From NCBI GenBank assembly GCA_016932095.1, contig JAFGDN010000090.1, positions 1 to 33,442 on the forward strand: a stretch of 33,442 nucleotides of DNA, read 5' to 3'. Of this stretch, positions 1 to 7,361 are shown in pieces. Source of the stretch: Sedimentisphaerales bacterium. Lineage in GTDB: Bacteria; Planctomycetota; Phycisphaerae; Sedimentisphaerales; Anaerobacaceae. A model generated the notes under the pieces. It did not search any database and had not been told where the DNA came from. It saw only the letters and a program-made list of their open reading frames with translations. Within the stretch, counting starts at the first letter, position 1, and each line of letters begins with the position of its first letter. The translations under genes and the position numbers were made by a program.

Positions 1-32
1 AGTGAGAACACAATGTTGAATGAAAAAAAGAG

Positions 33-64
33 AAGAAAAAAATGGCAAGCCGCTTGACACGGCT
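33..64 (-). terminator. probable intrinsic terminator of the leftmost gene
   Basis: Read on the minus strand, AGCCG and CGGCT (positions 64-60 and 52-48) form a five-pair stem around a seven-base loop. About five bases later comes a run of T (the A-run at 35-42). It lies about 70 bases beyond the stop of the minus-strand membrane protein. The stem is short and the gap to the T-run is imperfect, so this is tentative. Confidence 0.35.
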
Positions 65-135
65 CTGCTTCATAGGATTGACACTGTTTTTTAAGGAAAA
101 AGGGAAACAGGTAACCGGATTGCGTATTTATGGCA

Positions 136-1122
136 TTAATGCTGACGGGACCAATTGAGATTTGGGATATCTTCCGTTTTTATGAAAGCACAATGACCAT
201 CGTTGAATAAAATATTGCAGCCCTTTCGACTTTGGTGTCTTTGTTGTATTAGTTCCTGACCGCCGGAACTATTCCATCCGCCTGCACTTTCGAACAAAAG
301 GACCATATCCGGTGGTGAATTTGGTTCACAAAAAGGATTAAATGTAAAACTGCAACTGTTTTTTCTATCTTGTGGGCATTTGAACTGTTCTGAAGAAGCT
401 GCACAGTATTCCACGAGCATATCACACCATTTATCTGCCGGCGGATAGGTCCCATCAAATTGTTCAGAATACGAACGCATTGCTATACCAAGCGCGCACA
501 AATGTGACCCACATCTCATTTGGTCACTGGGGTATCTTGTTCTTCTCACAGCCAGAGCAGGTAGCAAAACACCCATCACAAGACCAAAGATTGCCGAGAT
601 AACAAGCACTATCGGAAGTGATATTACCTTACGTTTCTTTCTATCCGGTGTCTCGCGTCCGTATTTTCCTTCAAGGAGTTTGCCGCTTCCGATAAGCCCA
701 AAAAACAAGAAAATGACAGAAAGAGCCCATAGCCAGAAGGTCTGCCAAAATTTAATCTCAAAATCGATAAACGGTACGGAACTTAATTCTTCATCAAAAA
801 ATAACAAATAATGTTGAATAAATACCGCAAGAAACAAAAAAAGGAAAGTCCAGCAAACAACTGCAATATAAGCTATATAAAAGGCCCAAACCTTTCTAAT
901 GGCGACACCGAGAAAATATAATGGTAAGATATAAATTGCTAACTGGTAGGGTATGATACCCCAAAAAACACTTTGGCTCTCAGATATATAAAAGTTACAG
1001 GCAAGGGCAAATATAAAAACAACCATTAATAACGACAAAGCAACGAACAATTTTGCCCAAGCGAGTCCCTTACTTGATTGTTCTGATTTATTTTTTGAAA
1101 GGGATATATTTGTGTCGTCCAT
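136..1122 (-). CDS. polytopic membrane protein with pseudopilin-like C-terminal domain
   Basis: This predicted 328-residue protein is of unknown function. Four hydrophobic segments fill the N-terminal half. A fifth (about residues 170-192, LPIVLVISAIFGLVMGVLLP) is followed by the pattern of planctomycete pseudopilins: a basic stretch, then 'CGSHLCALGIAMRSYSEQFDGTYPP', several cysteines and near the C-terminus HQSRKGCNILFNDGH, matching an H-X9-DG motif. There is no GFTLIE-type prepilin leader, so the pilin domain appears grafted onto a multi-span membrane protein. I chose the ATG at 1122 because an upstream in-frame GTG (1176) lies inside a good promoter. The fold assignment is inference from motif resemblance; the membrane topology is directly visible as hydrophobicity. 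No functional partner is adjacent. Confidence 0.7.
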   Translation of the reverse strand: MDDTNISLSKNKSEQSSKGLAWAKLFVALSLLMVVFIFALACNFYISESQSVFWGIIPYQLAIYILPLYFLGVAIRKVWAFYIAYIAVVCWTFLFLFLAVFIQHYLLFFDEELSSVPFIDFEIKFWQTFWLWALSVIFLFFGLIGSGKLLEGKYGRETPDRKKRKVISLPIVLVISAIFGLVMGVLLPALAVRRTRYPSDQMRCGSHLCALGIAMRSYSEQFDGTYPPADKWCDMLVEYCAASSEQFKCPQDRKNSCSFTFNPFCEPNSPPDMVLLFESAGGWNSSGGQELIQQRHQSRKGCNILFNDGHCAFIKTEDIPNLNWSRQH

Positions 1123-1155
1123 AGTATATAATGTTTTATTATTATTATGATATAA

Positions 1156-1184
1156 ACAATACGAATAAGGATTCACAAAGTCAA
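1156..1184 (-). promoter_or_regulatory. sigma70-type promoter for the pseudopilin-like membrane protein
   Basis: On the minus strand TTGACT (1184-1179) and TATTGT (1161-1156) are separated by 17 bases. Transcription would start near 1149, leaving a leader of about 27 bases before the ATG at 1122. The GTG at 1176 would fall inside the promoter, which supports the shorter protein. Confidence 0.5.
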
Positions 1185-1389
1185 TCGCATAGAATAAAAA
1201 AGATTTCCTGGATTACCGCTTTCCGAAAAGGGCTCGTCGCTTTGCTCCGTGTGCGATTGCCAATTGCCGATTTAAGGCGCGGATTGACACGGCTTTTTTA
1301 GACATGGATTATCAGTATAAGCCGAAGGACGCACCTGAAGATATTGTATATTCACCCAACGATACTAATGAATAAAGTGTAATAAATCT

Positions 1390-1414
1390 GAATCCGCTTG
1401 CGCGGGAATGACAG
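1390..1414. repeat. short palindromic repeat ending in GGAATGAC
   Basis: CCGC TTGC GCGG forms a small hairpin followed by GAATGACAG. It is of the dispersed 'cgcgggaatgacag' type found in many bacterial chromosomes and shares the GGAATGAC end with the copies at 1440-1477, 1949-1986 and 2006-2043. Confidence 0.55.
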
Positions 1415-1439
1415 TAATGCGATGGTCCGGATAAAAAAA

Positions 1440-1477
1440 CAGATTCCTCGGCTCGCTTCGCTCGCTCGGAATGACGG
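1440..1477. repeat. 38-base palindromic repeat, copy 1
   Basis: This 38-base unit matches 1949-1986 at 36 of 38 positions in the same orientation. It contains a palindromic core built on CTCGCTTCGCTCG and ends in CGGAATGACGG. The two copies lie on either side of the GIY-YIG gene. The differences are single substitutions, one in the hairpin loop. Confidence 0.8.
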
Positions 1478-1557
1478 TTTGTCTTAAGAACAAAGGGACT
1501 CACTCGGAACGACGTTTACGAATTGATGCGAGATGAGATACAAGGTAAAATCAAGAC

Positions 1558-1845
1558 GTGAAAACCTTCTACGTTTATATTATGGCGAGTAAAACAGGGA
1601 CACTTTATGTGGGATTGACCAGCAATATCAAAAAACGGGTATGGGAGCATAGAAATCACGTTGTCCCCGGATTTTCCGATAAATATAAAACCGACCGTCT
1701 GCTCTACTTTGAAACTATTGGCGATTCACTGTCCGCCATCGGCAGAGAAAAACAGATAAAGAACTGGAGACGTGAAAAGAAAATAAAGTTAATCGAATCC
1801 ATCAATCCCAAATGGCGCGACTTGGGTTGCGACTGGTATGATTGA
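1558..1845 (+). CDS. small GIY-YIG (URI domain) endonuclease
   Basis: A 95-residue single-domain protein of the GIY-YIG superfamily (COG2827 type). The 'GIY' strand is V6-Y7-I8 and the 'YIG' strand Y17-V18-G19. The catalytic arginine is probably R27 in KKRVWEH and the metal-binding glutamate E64 in IGREKQIKNW. The tail NPKWRDL is typical of this subfamily. Its length is normal for the family and no second DNA-binding domain is present. The start is GTG with a weak AAGG about 11 bases upstream. The cellular role of these small proteins is not established. The gene sits alone between two sets of GGAATGAC palindromes, a context which suggests, but does not prove, a link between nuclease and repeats. 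Confidence 0.9.
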   Translation: MKTFYVYIMASKTGTLYVGLTSNIKKRVWEHRNHVVPGFSDKYKTDRLLYFETIGDSLSAIGREKQIKNWRREKKIKLIESINPKWRDLGCDWYD

Positions 1846-1889
1846 AAGCAACGATGTCAGGATTCGCCGATGTTTTATTGAAAAGTCCA

Positions 1890-1939
1890 GATGTCATTTC
1901 GACCGGAGCGACGCCTTGCGTCGCAGAGCGGAGAAATCT
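1890..1939. repeat. palindromic repeat with seven-base perfect hairpin
   Basis: GCGACGC (1908-1914), loop CTT and GCGTCGC (1918-1924) form a perfect hairpin inside the motif 'gtcatttcgacc ... ggagaaatct'. GTCATTTC at the left end is close to the reverse complement of the GGAATGAC end of neighbouring repeats, so this unit may be an opposite-facing relative. Confidence 0.65.
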
Positions 1940-1948
1940 ATTAACAAA

Positions 1949-1986
1949 CAGATTCCTCGACTCGCTGCGCTCGCTCGGAATGACGG
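1949..1986. repeat. 38-base palindromic repeat, copy 2
   Basis: Direct copy of 1440-1477 with two mismatches, placed about 100 bases beyond the end of the GIY-YIG gene. The distance between the copies is 509 bases, so gene and repeats together form a compact unit. Confidence 0.8.
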
Positions 1987-2005
1987 TCGGGATAGACAAG
2001 GTCTC

Positions 2006-2043
2006 CCCTGAACCAAAATCGGTTCAGGGTCGCTCGGAATGAC
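2006..2043. repeat. nine-base inverted repeat followed by GGAATGAC
   Basis: CCCTGAACC (2006-2014) and GGTTCAGGG (2021-2029) are perfect inverted repeats around AAAATC, followed by TCGCTCGGAATGACG. It is a third hairpin type sharing the same 3' tail as the 38-base repeats. Confidence 0.65.
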
Positions 2044-2099
2044 GATATGGTTCGCCAATATGAGCATCGCTAAATGATGCGGAATCGGGGGGCAAATAT

Positions 2100-2609
2100 T
2101 CAGTCCCACCAGAAGCGGTGTGATTCGGTCTGCCGGCCAACAGAGGGGTCGGTCAAATAAAGGGAAGTAATGACAATCTCCACCTTGAACTCGCCGGCTC
2201 GGGTCCATTTCGAGAAGGCGGAATCGAAGGTCTGCTGGGCGGCCGAGAGGAGATGTCTGCGTATCGAAGGGAGGTCTTTAACGGATACGGGGCCGAAATC
2301 GAGGAGCTTCTCGACGGTAACAGCGGATAATCTCGAACCTGAACGGCGAATCGCGTCGGCCACATCATAGAGGTCCCAAATTGATTTTTCGGCGCCGATT
2401 ACCGCGGAGAAAAAGACGTGGAGGTTTTAATACTGGTCGGGCTTATCGACGACGGGGACCGAAACAACGACCTCGCCTAAAGAGACCGAGCGCCGGTCGC
2501 CGACCTGGGAAGCGTATGAAGTTTTGTCAAGGTCGGCGGACACACTCAGGCAACCCGCAAGAAACAAACACGCAAGAACGCAACATAATATTTTATACGC
2601 AATACTCAT
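2100..2609 (-). pseudogene. lipoprotein gene interrupted by an in-frame TAA
   Basis: From the ATG at 2609 the frame encodes a lipoprotein signal peptide with lipobox LAGC (residues 17-20), then about 40 residues ending ...VVDKPDQY before a TAA at 2429-2427. The same frame then continues without interruption: NLHVFFSAVIGAEKSIWDLYDVADAIRR ... to a TGA at 2102-2100. Because both halves lie in one frame and read like one folded protein (168 residues in total), a point nonsense mutation explains it better than two genes. The start has AAAGG upstream (positions 2624-2620). The family was not recognised. The 3' end lies next to palindromic repeats. An expressed short N-terminal lipoprotein remains possible. 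Confidence 0.6.
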
Positions 2610-2708
2610 AGTTTCGGCCTTTCAATTGAATCGTTTTTATTATCAGGTTAAGCGGTAATATATCTGATTATAGGTAAATGTAAAACGAAAAAGGGGACGG
2701 CCTTTTAC

Positions 2709-2736
2709 TTGACTTATGGGGAGGTGTTATTATAGT
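2709..2736 (+). promoter_or_regulatory. sigma70-type promoter ahead of the dprA remnant
   Basis: TTGACT (2709-2714) and TATAGT (2731-2736) are 16 bases apart. Transcription would begin near 2743, about 30 bases before the ATG at 2773. It may therefore still drive transcription of a broken gene. Confidence 0.4.
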
Positions 2737-2772
2737 TTTGCGCGAATTTTTGAATGATTTAACAGGATAAGG

Positions 2773-2946
2773 ATGTCAAAGGTACAACAAAATTCGCCAG
2801 AAATTGAATACTGGCTTCAACTTCCGGGCGCGGAGGGCGTCGGGTCGGTTACTTTCGGGAAATTACTGAATTATTTCGGCTCGCCGGAAAAGGCGCCGGG
2901 CGGGACGACGAAGCAAGCTCAATTTTTTCAACAGCCCCCAAAATAA
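2773..2946 (+). pseudogene. dprA: N-terminal remnant of dprA
   Basis: The 57-residue frame MSKVQQNSPEIEYWLQLPGA..., continuing VGSVTFGKLLNYFGSPEKA, strongly resembles the start of DprA (DNA processing protein A), whose N-terminal helix-hairpin region typically reads 'YWLxLxxxPGVGxxTFxKLLExFGSPExA'. In intact DprA a Rossmann-like domain that loads RecA on single-stranded DNA during transformation follows, giving about 300-380 residues. Here similarity stops at about residue 42 and the frame ends at TAA 2944-2946. The gene is therefore truncated by a deletion or rearrangement. Assignment rests on motif recognition over some 35 residues. Confidence 0.6.
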
Positions 2947-3508
2947 GACCTGTCAATCCCATTTGTGAAAATTCAGAGATTAACGGCTATGCAGCAATTG
3001 CGGATGTATTGTTTCATCCGGTTGATTGTCTCGTTCCCAAAAAGCAGACAACTGTCCTATTTAAAGCCAATTAGCTCGTAATAACGACCTTTCGATTCGT
3101 CGCTACAAGGGGGCAGGCAGGACAATACAAGGAGCAAAATAATAGCGTGGCTCCCCTTTTTTCTGAAAGCGCAACTCCTTAATAATCAAGAAGATACGTA
3201 ATTTTTCAAGAAAAAGCAAAAAATATTTAACAATTTTGACAAAATATTTGACGTGGCAGAAACGTTTAGTATTATAGAATATGCAATAAAGTTTCTTTAA
3301 AAATACGAAAACAGAAAAAATTATTAGGGAAGAGCGAATAATGAAAAGGCCTTGCAGCGTGAATAATCTTATCTACAAAACAGGATTTCATATTATCGGC
3401 AGATAAAAAAAGTTTGTGTCCCATTGTCTGATATAATAAAAAATAGCGAAGAGCAGGGAAATGCGTTAATCATGAAGAAAGAGGAATAAAATTGAGGAGA
3501 CACCCAAA
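2947..3508. other. intergenic region with possible gene fragment and the GLUG gene leader
   Basis: A second frame overlapping the dprA stub reads ...APKIRPVNPICENSEINGY..., ending at TAG 3072-3074. It lacks a start and may be the far side of the deletion that cut dprA, or chance. From about 3160 the sequence becomes AT-rich and carries a promoter at 3248-3275. A 21-codon frame at 3341-3406 (MKRPCSVNNLIYKTG...) lies in the leader but shows nothing diagnostic. No RNA gene was recognised. Confidence 0.35.
3248..3275 (+). promoter_or_regulatory. sigma70-type promoter for the first GLUG gene
   Basis: TTGACG (3248-3253) and TATTAT (3270-3275) are 16 bases apart in an AT-rich stretch. Transcription would start near 3283, leaving a leader of about 225 bases before the ATG at 3509. 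This length leaves room for leader regulation, but no known riboswitch was recognised. Confidence 0.45.
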
Positions 3509-5839
3509 ATGAAACGGTCATTGTTTGCAATTTTTGTAATCACTGTTATTTCCATATCTGCGCAAGCCAAATATTCAGGTGGTGCAGGCACATCCGATGA
3601 CCCGTACCAGATAGCTTCAGCCGACGACCTTTTGGCACTGGGTGCAGACACCAACGACTACAATAAATGCTTCATCCAGACCAACGATATCGACCTTGAC
3701 CCCAACCTGTCAGGCAAAAAGGTTTTTACTACAGCGGTAATTGCACCAGACACAAGCAATTCTTCTCCAGATTTCCAAGGAGCTGCCTTTAACGGTGTTT
3801 TCGATGGAACTGGGCATAAAATCAGTAACCTGACCGTAAATACCATCGGCACCGGAAACTCTTATTTGGGTCTTTTTGGTTATGTTTCCGGCGGCGAGAT
3901 AAAAAATCTCGGTATCGAAAATGTATCTATAACAAATGAAAATGAGGCGGTGTTCATTGGCGGACTGGCGGGACAAAGCAACGGAGCTATCAGTAATTGT
4001 TATTCGACAGGCAACATCAGCGGAGACCTTTCGTGCCAGATTGGCGGGCTCGTAGGAAATAACGGCGGCTCCATCAGCAACTGCTATTCGACTGGCAACA
4101 TCAACGGCAGAAATTCCACGTGTCAGCTTGGCGGACTAGTGGGATATTCCTCTGGTGACATTTACGATTGCAATGCTACAGGTACTGTTAAAGGCGGGGA
4201 TTCCTCAATGGAATTGGGGGGACTTGCAGGTTATACAGATGGTAAAGTTTCTCATTGTTTTTCGACGGGATCCACAATTAATGGAAATCTTTCAAGCTAC
4301 ACCGGGGGATTGGTAGGTATGGCTTATGGCAGTATCAATGATTGTTATGCTTCAGGTAACATCACTGGCGGAGACAATTCTCAACAACTCGGAGGGCTGG
4401 TGGGTTATACCGAAGGCGATGTCAATCGCTGCTTTGCCACAGGCGATGTAACTGGCGGATTCGATTCACATTGGCTTGGAGGACTGGTGGCTTATGCTCT
4501 TAACGACATTAAAGATTCCTTTGCTACAGGCGATGTTGTCGGCGGAGACTCTTCGGCAGTATATGGAGGTTTGGTGGGTGTTACAACCCATAGAATTGAC
4601 CGTTGTTTCTCAACAGGCTCGATAACCACCGGGAGTAATTCGCAGTATCTCGGCGGGCTGTTAGGAGCTACCGGCGGCAGCGTAAGTGATTGTTATTCGA
4701 CGGGAAACGTCACCAGCGGGAATGCTTCAGAGACGATTGGCGGGTTGGTGGGATCTTTAGGCAACGGAGTCATCAACAATTGTTACTCCACGGGTATCGT
4801 CAGTAGCGGCGCCTATTCATATCAGCTTGGAGGATTAGTGGGCTATGATTTTCAGGGAGACGGAAAAGTCTACAATTGTTTCTTCCTCGCAACCAGCGGG
4901 CCGGATAATAATTTGGGAGAGCCGTTAACTAATGAGCAGATGAAACAGCAAACCAGTTTCGTCGGCTGGGACTTTACCGGTGAAACTGCCGATGGGCCTA
5001 ATGACATCTGGACAATATGCGAGGGTGTCGATTATCCAAAGCTTGCCTGGTATTTCAACGGCAAGTATCCGCTGGTTATCTCAAAATGTGCTGTTAAATC
5101 GGGCCATACTGACTCGATTTCTATTTCAGGATTTATAGGCGCAACGGCAGATGATTTGAATAACTCAAGCATCATTGTCGTCAGTATAGATTCTGATGAT
5201 ATGAATATGCCCTGTATCCTGACCTTCCCGGCTGACGGCAATACGTTTCAAAAAGGCAAATTCAATTATTCAGGAACAGAGGAGGGCATAAAGAAAACTT
5301 TACGCATAAATACAAGAAGTCATAAATTTTTCTTTTCAGCAAAGAAACTCGACCTGTCAGGTCTGTCTAATCCTGTGACCATTTATATTGAAATCGGAAA
5401 TTATATTGGCAAAGCCGAGATTAACGAGGAAATAATCAACGGCAGAAGACCGACACCCATAAAATTACTGATGGGAATTAAAGACGCAATGAGGATTGAT
5501 AGAGTCAGGGTAAGGCGCCGCTCGACTGACAGATTGTCTATCAAAGGCGGCTTCGCCGTCGAAAACACAGATGTAAATATGGTGGATGTGCCATTATCTA
5601 TTACACTCGATTCACAAACCTTTACCACACCCGCCGGCAGTTTCAAGGCAGGCAATAATAAATTCAAATGCTCAAATGTAATCATCGAAGGTGGTATTGC
5701 CAGCGCACGGTTTAACTACCGAAAAGGCACTTTCTGGCTTGCAATAAGAAATAGCACCATAACGGCCGAATCCGGCGATTGCGATTTTAGAATGGAATTC
5801 GGCGACTTTAGTGAGATTAAAGAAGTTACCCTGCCGTAA
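3509..5839 (+). CDS. secreted GLUG-repeat protein (long paralogue)
   Basis: A 776-residue exported protein. Residues 1-20 are a Sec signal peptide with probable cleavage at AQA|KYSGG. A short N-terminal domain (GTSDDPYQIASADDLLALG) common to GLUG proteins follows. Residues about 150-455 hold ten repeats of 26-29 residues with the pattern GGLVGxxxGxIxxCYSTGxxxG, expected to stack as a beta-solenoid; nearly every repeat keeps one cysteine. After 'NEQMKQQTSFVGWDF' comes a beta-rich C-terminal region (about 510-776) ending VTLP. The same architecture and C-terminal region recur in the protein at 21554-23395. The start has GAGGAG about ten bases upstream. GLUG proteins are often surface or adhesion proteins; a specific ligand cannot be inferred. 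Confidence 0.9.
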   Translation: MKRSLFAIFVITVISISAQAKYSGGAGTSDDPYQIASADDLLALGADTNDYNKCFIQTNDIDLDPNLSGKKVFTTAVIAPDTSNSSPDFQGAAFNGVFDGTGHKISNLTVNTIGTGNSYLGLFGYVSGGEIKNLGIENVSITNENEAVFIGGLAGQSNGAISNCYSTGNISGDLSCQIGGLVGNNGGSISNCYSTGNINGRNSTCQLGGLVGYSSGDIYDCNATGTVKGGDSSMELGGLAGYTDGKVSHCFSTGSTINGNLSSYTGGLVGMAYGSINDCYASGNITGGDNSQQLGGLVGYTEGDVNRCFATGDVTGGFDSHWLGGLVAYALNDIKDSFATGDVVGGDSSAVYGGLVGVTTHRIDRCFSTGSITTGSNSQYLGGLLGATGGSVSDCYSTGNVTSGNASETIGGLVGSLGNGVINNCYSTGIVSSGAYSYQLGGLVGYDFQGDGKVYNCFFLATSGPDNNLGEPLTNEQMKQQTSFVGWDFTGETADGPNDIWTICEGVDYPKLAWYFNGKYPLVISKCAVKSGHTDSISISGFIGATADDLNNSSIIVVSIDSDDMNMPCILTFPADGNTFQKGKFNYSGTEEGIKKTLRINTRSHKFFFSAKKLDLSGLSNPVTIYIEIGNYIGKAEINEEIINGRRPTPIKLLMGIKDAMRIDRVRVRRRSTDRLSIKGGFAVENTDVNMVDVPLSITLDSQTFTTPAGSFKAGNNKFKCSNVIIEGGIASARFNYRKGTFWLAIRNSTITAESGDCDFRMEFGDFSEIKEVTLP

Positions 5840-5853
5840 GCAAATCAAGCAAT

Positions 5854-6618
5854 TTAGAGGTTTACTTCAATTCCCCTGTCGCGGAGGTATTCTTTTATCT
5901 GGTTAATGGTGTAATTTTCGAAGTGGGTAATCGAGGCCATAAGGACGGCTTCGGCGCGGCCTTTGATGATGGCGTCGTAAAGGTGTTCGAGCGTGCCTGC
6001 ACCGCCGGAGGCGATGACGGGAATTGTAACGGCATCGGCGACAGCACGGGTCAATTCGATATCGTAACCGGTTTGCGTGCCGTCGGCATCCATACTGGTA
6101 AGAAGGATTTCGCCCGCGCCGCTTTTAGCGCCTTCGACTGCCCATTCGACGGCGTCGATATCGGTCGCCTCGGTGCCGGCCTTGATTGTTACCTGCCAGC
6201 GGCCGGCCCGTGTTTTTGACCTGCGGGCGTCAATGGCGAGCACGACGCACTGGTTGCCGAAACGCTGGGCGGCCCGGGTGAGGATGTCGGGGTTTTTAAC
6301 GGCGGCGGTATTGAGGGAGCATTTTTCGGCGCCGCAGCGTAAAAGCTCATCCATCTGCTCGACGGTGCTTATGCCGCCCCCTACCGTGAAGGGGATAAAG
6401 ACGTTTTTGGCGACCTTTTCGACAAGAGCAACGATTGTCCTGCGGGAACGAATCGTCGCGGTGATATCGAGAAAGACCAGCTCATCGGCGCCATCGTCGC
6501 TGTAACGTGCGCCAAGCTCGACGGGGTCGCCGGCGTCGCGCAAGTTTTCAAAATGAATACCCTTAACTACCCGGCCGTCTTTAACGTCGAGACAGGGAAT
6601 GATTCTTCGAGCAAGCAT
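5854..6618 (-). CDS. hisF: imidazole glycerol phosphate synthase, cyclase subunit HisF
   Basis: A 254-residue (beta/alpha)8 barrel that, using ammonia from HisH, converts PRFAR to imidazole glycerol phosphate and AICAR in histidine biosynthesis. The general acid/base aspartates are in CLDVKDGRVVKG (Asp11) and VLAIDARR (about Asp130). The phosphate-binding loops FTVGGGI and IASGGAG are present. Length is normal. Its ATG shares one base with the TGA of hisH (TGATG), so the two are translationally coupled, which suits a one-to-one complex. No other his genes are in the window. The stop lies 14 bases from that of the convergent GLUG gene with no visible terminator between. Confidence 0.97.
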   Translation of the reverse strand: MLARRIIPCLDVKDGRVVKGIHFENLRDAGDPVELGARYSDDGADELVFLDITATIRSRRTIVALVEKVAKNVFIPFTVGGGISTVEQMDELLRCGAEKCSLNTAAVKNPDILTRAAQRFGNQCVVLAIDARRSKTRAGRWQVTIKAGTEATDIDAVEWAVEGAKSGAGEILLTSMDADGTQTGYDIELTRAVADAVTIPVIASGGAGTLEHLYDAIIKGRAEAVLMASITHFENYTINQIKEYLRDRGIEVNL

Positions 6619-7229
6619 CAGGTCTGCCCTCCTCTGGCAATTTGGGCGAAGTTACGCAGTATTTGTAATCCCTGCGGGCCGCTTTTTTCGGGGTGGAACT
6701 GCGTCCCGTAAATGCTGCCTTTCTGGATAGAGGCGGGCAGATTGAAGCCATAGTCGGCACAGGCGATTTTAGCGGCCTTATCGGTTACGTCGGCGTAAAA
6801 AGAATGTGCAAAGTAGAAATGCTTTTCACTTTCGAGGCCGGCAAATAAGGCCATATCCTCAGGCAGAGCAACCTTGTTCCAGCCCATATGGGGTATGACC
6901 CGGCCGGGCGGGAGCGGCACGACCTTGCCTGAAACAAGACCAAGACCCTTGTGCGCGCCGAACTCGCAGCTTTCGTCGAAAAGCATCTGGTAGCCGACGC
7001 AAATACCAAGAAGCGGCTTACCCGCCAATGCAAGGTCTTTAATGAAATCAGCGAGGTTGCCGAGCGCTTTGGCAGCGAAACCAAATGCGGCGACGCCCGG
7101 CAAAACCAGCGCGGCCGCCTTCTCGATTTTTTTGCGGTCGCAGCTCAGCCCGACCTCGCAGCCGACGTATTGAAAGGCATTACAGACGCTTTTTACATTT
7201 CCAACATTATAGTCGATAACTATTATCAT
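6618..7229 (-). CDS. hisH: imidazole glycerol phosphate synthase, glutaminase subunit HisH
   Basis: A 203-residue class I glutamine amidotransferase that hydrolyses glutamine and channels ammonia to HisF. The nucleophile is the cysteine of GICVGYQMLFD and the catalytic His/Glu are in GTQFHPEKS. The start at 7229 gives MIIVIDYNVGNVKSV, the normal N-terminus; the upstream TTG at 7271 would add a non-conserved tail. A ribosome site is weak (AGGA about 16 bases upstream). It is the first gene of the hisHF pair and is divergent from glmS. A TATAAT sequence at 7285-7280 on this strand could be its -10 box, but no good -35 box is evident. Confidence 0.96.
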   Translation of the reverse strand: MIIVIDYNVGNVKSVCNAFQYVGCEVGLSCDRKKIEKAAALVLPGVAAFGFAAKALGNLADFIKDLALAGKPLLGICVGYQMLFDESCEFGAHKGLGLVSGKVVPLPPGRVIPHMGWNKVALPEDMALFAGLESEKHFYFAHSFYADVTDKAAKIACADYGFNLPASIQKGSIYGTQFHPEKSGPQGLQILRNFAQIARGGQT

Positions 7230-7342
7230 ATAAGAATTTAACAACCAATCCTCACAGCGGTCAATTAACAAAATCTTATATTATAGTTAAGTTAAATTCA
7301 ATTGCCGGGGAAAAACAATTGCTCTACAATAAATACAATGCC

Positions 7343-7361
7343 CGCTTCGACGAGCGAAGCG
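7343..7361. repeat. perfect seven-base hairpin in the glmS leader
   Basis: CGCTTCG (7343-7349) and CGAAGCG (7355-7361) pair around ACGAG. It lies 55 bases before the glmS start and is followed by GAGGCGAGCAACCCGTTGCC. It resembles the dispersed palindromes around the GIY-YIG gene in style but lacks their GGAATGAC tail. No features of the glmS ribozyme were recognised. Confidence 0.5.

Larger units (their letters stand above)
1185..1557. other. gene-poor stretch with palindromic repeats and a possible gene remnant
   Basis: No complete gene is convincing here. An open frame ends at the TAA at 1371-1373 and its last part reads IDTAFLDMDYQYKPKDAPED..., which is acidic and protein-like but has no start with a ribosome site; it may be the tail of a lost gene. 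GGATTGACAC at 1281-1290 repeats the same ten bases at 75-84, each followed by a T-rich run. Palindromic repeats occupy 1390-1414 and 1440-1477. Confidence 0.4.

Noticed and set aside
1842-2208. Several small frames on both strands at 1842-2208
   Set aside because: They translate palindromic repeats (strings such as SERSESRNL or DSLRSLGMT), which are well-known spurious products of such repeats.
3341-3406. Leader peptide MKRPCSVNNL... upstream of the GLUG gene
   Set aside because: It is only 21 codons, has a weak ribosome site and no run of regulatory codons or attenuator hairpin.
4000-4870. Tandem repeat array or CRISPR
   Set aside because: The 81-87 base periodicity is degenerate and codes for GLUG protein repeats; there are no identical repeats with unique spacers.
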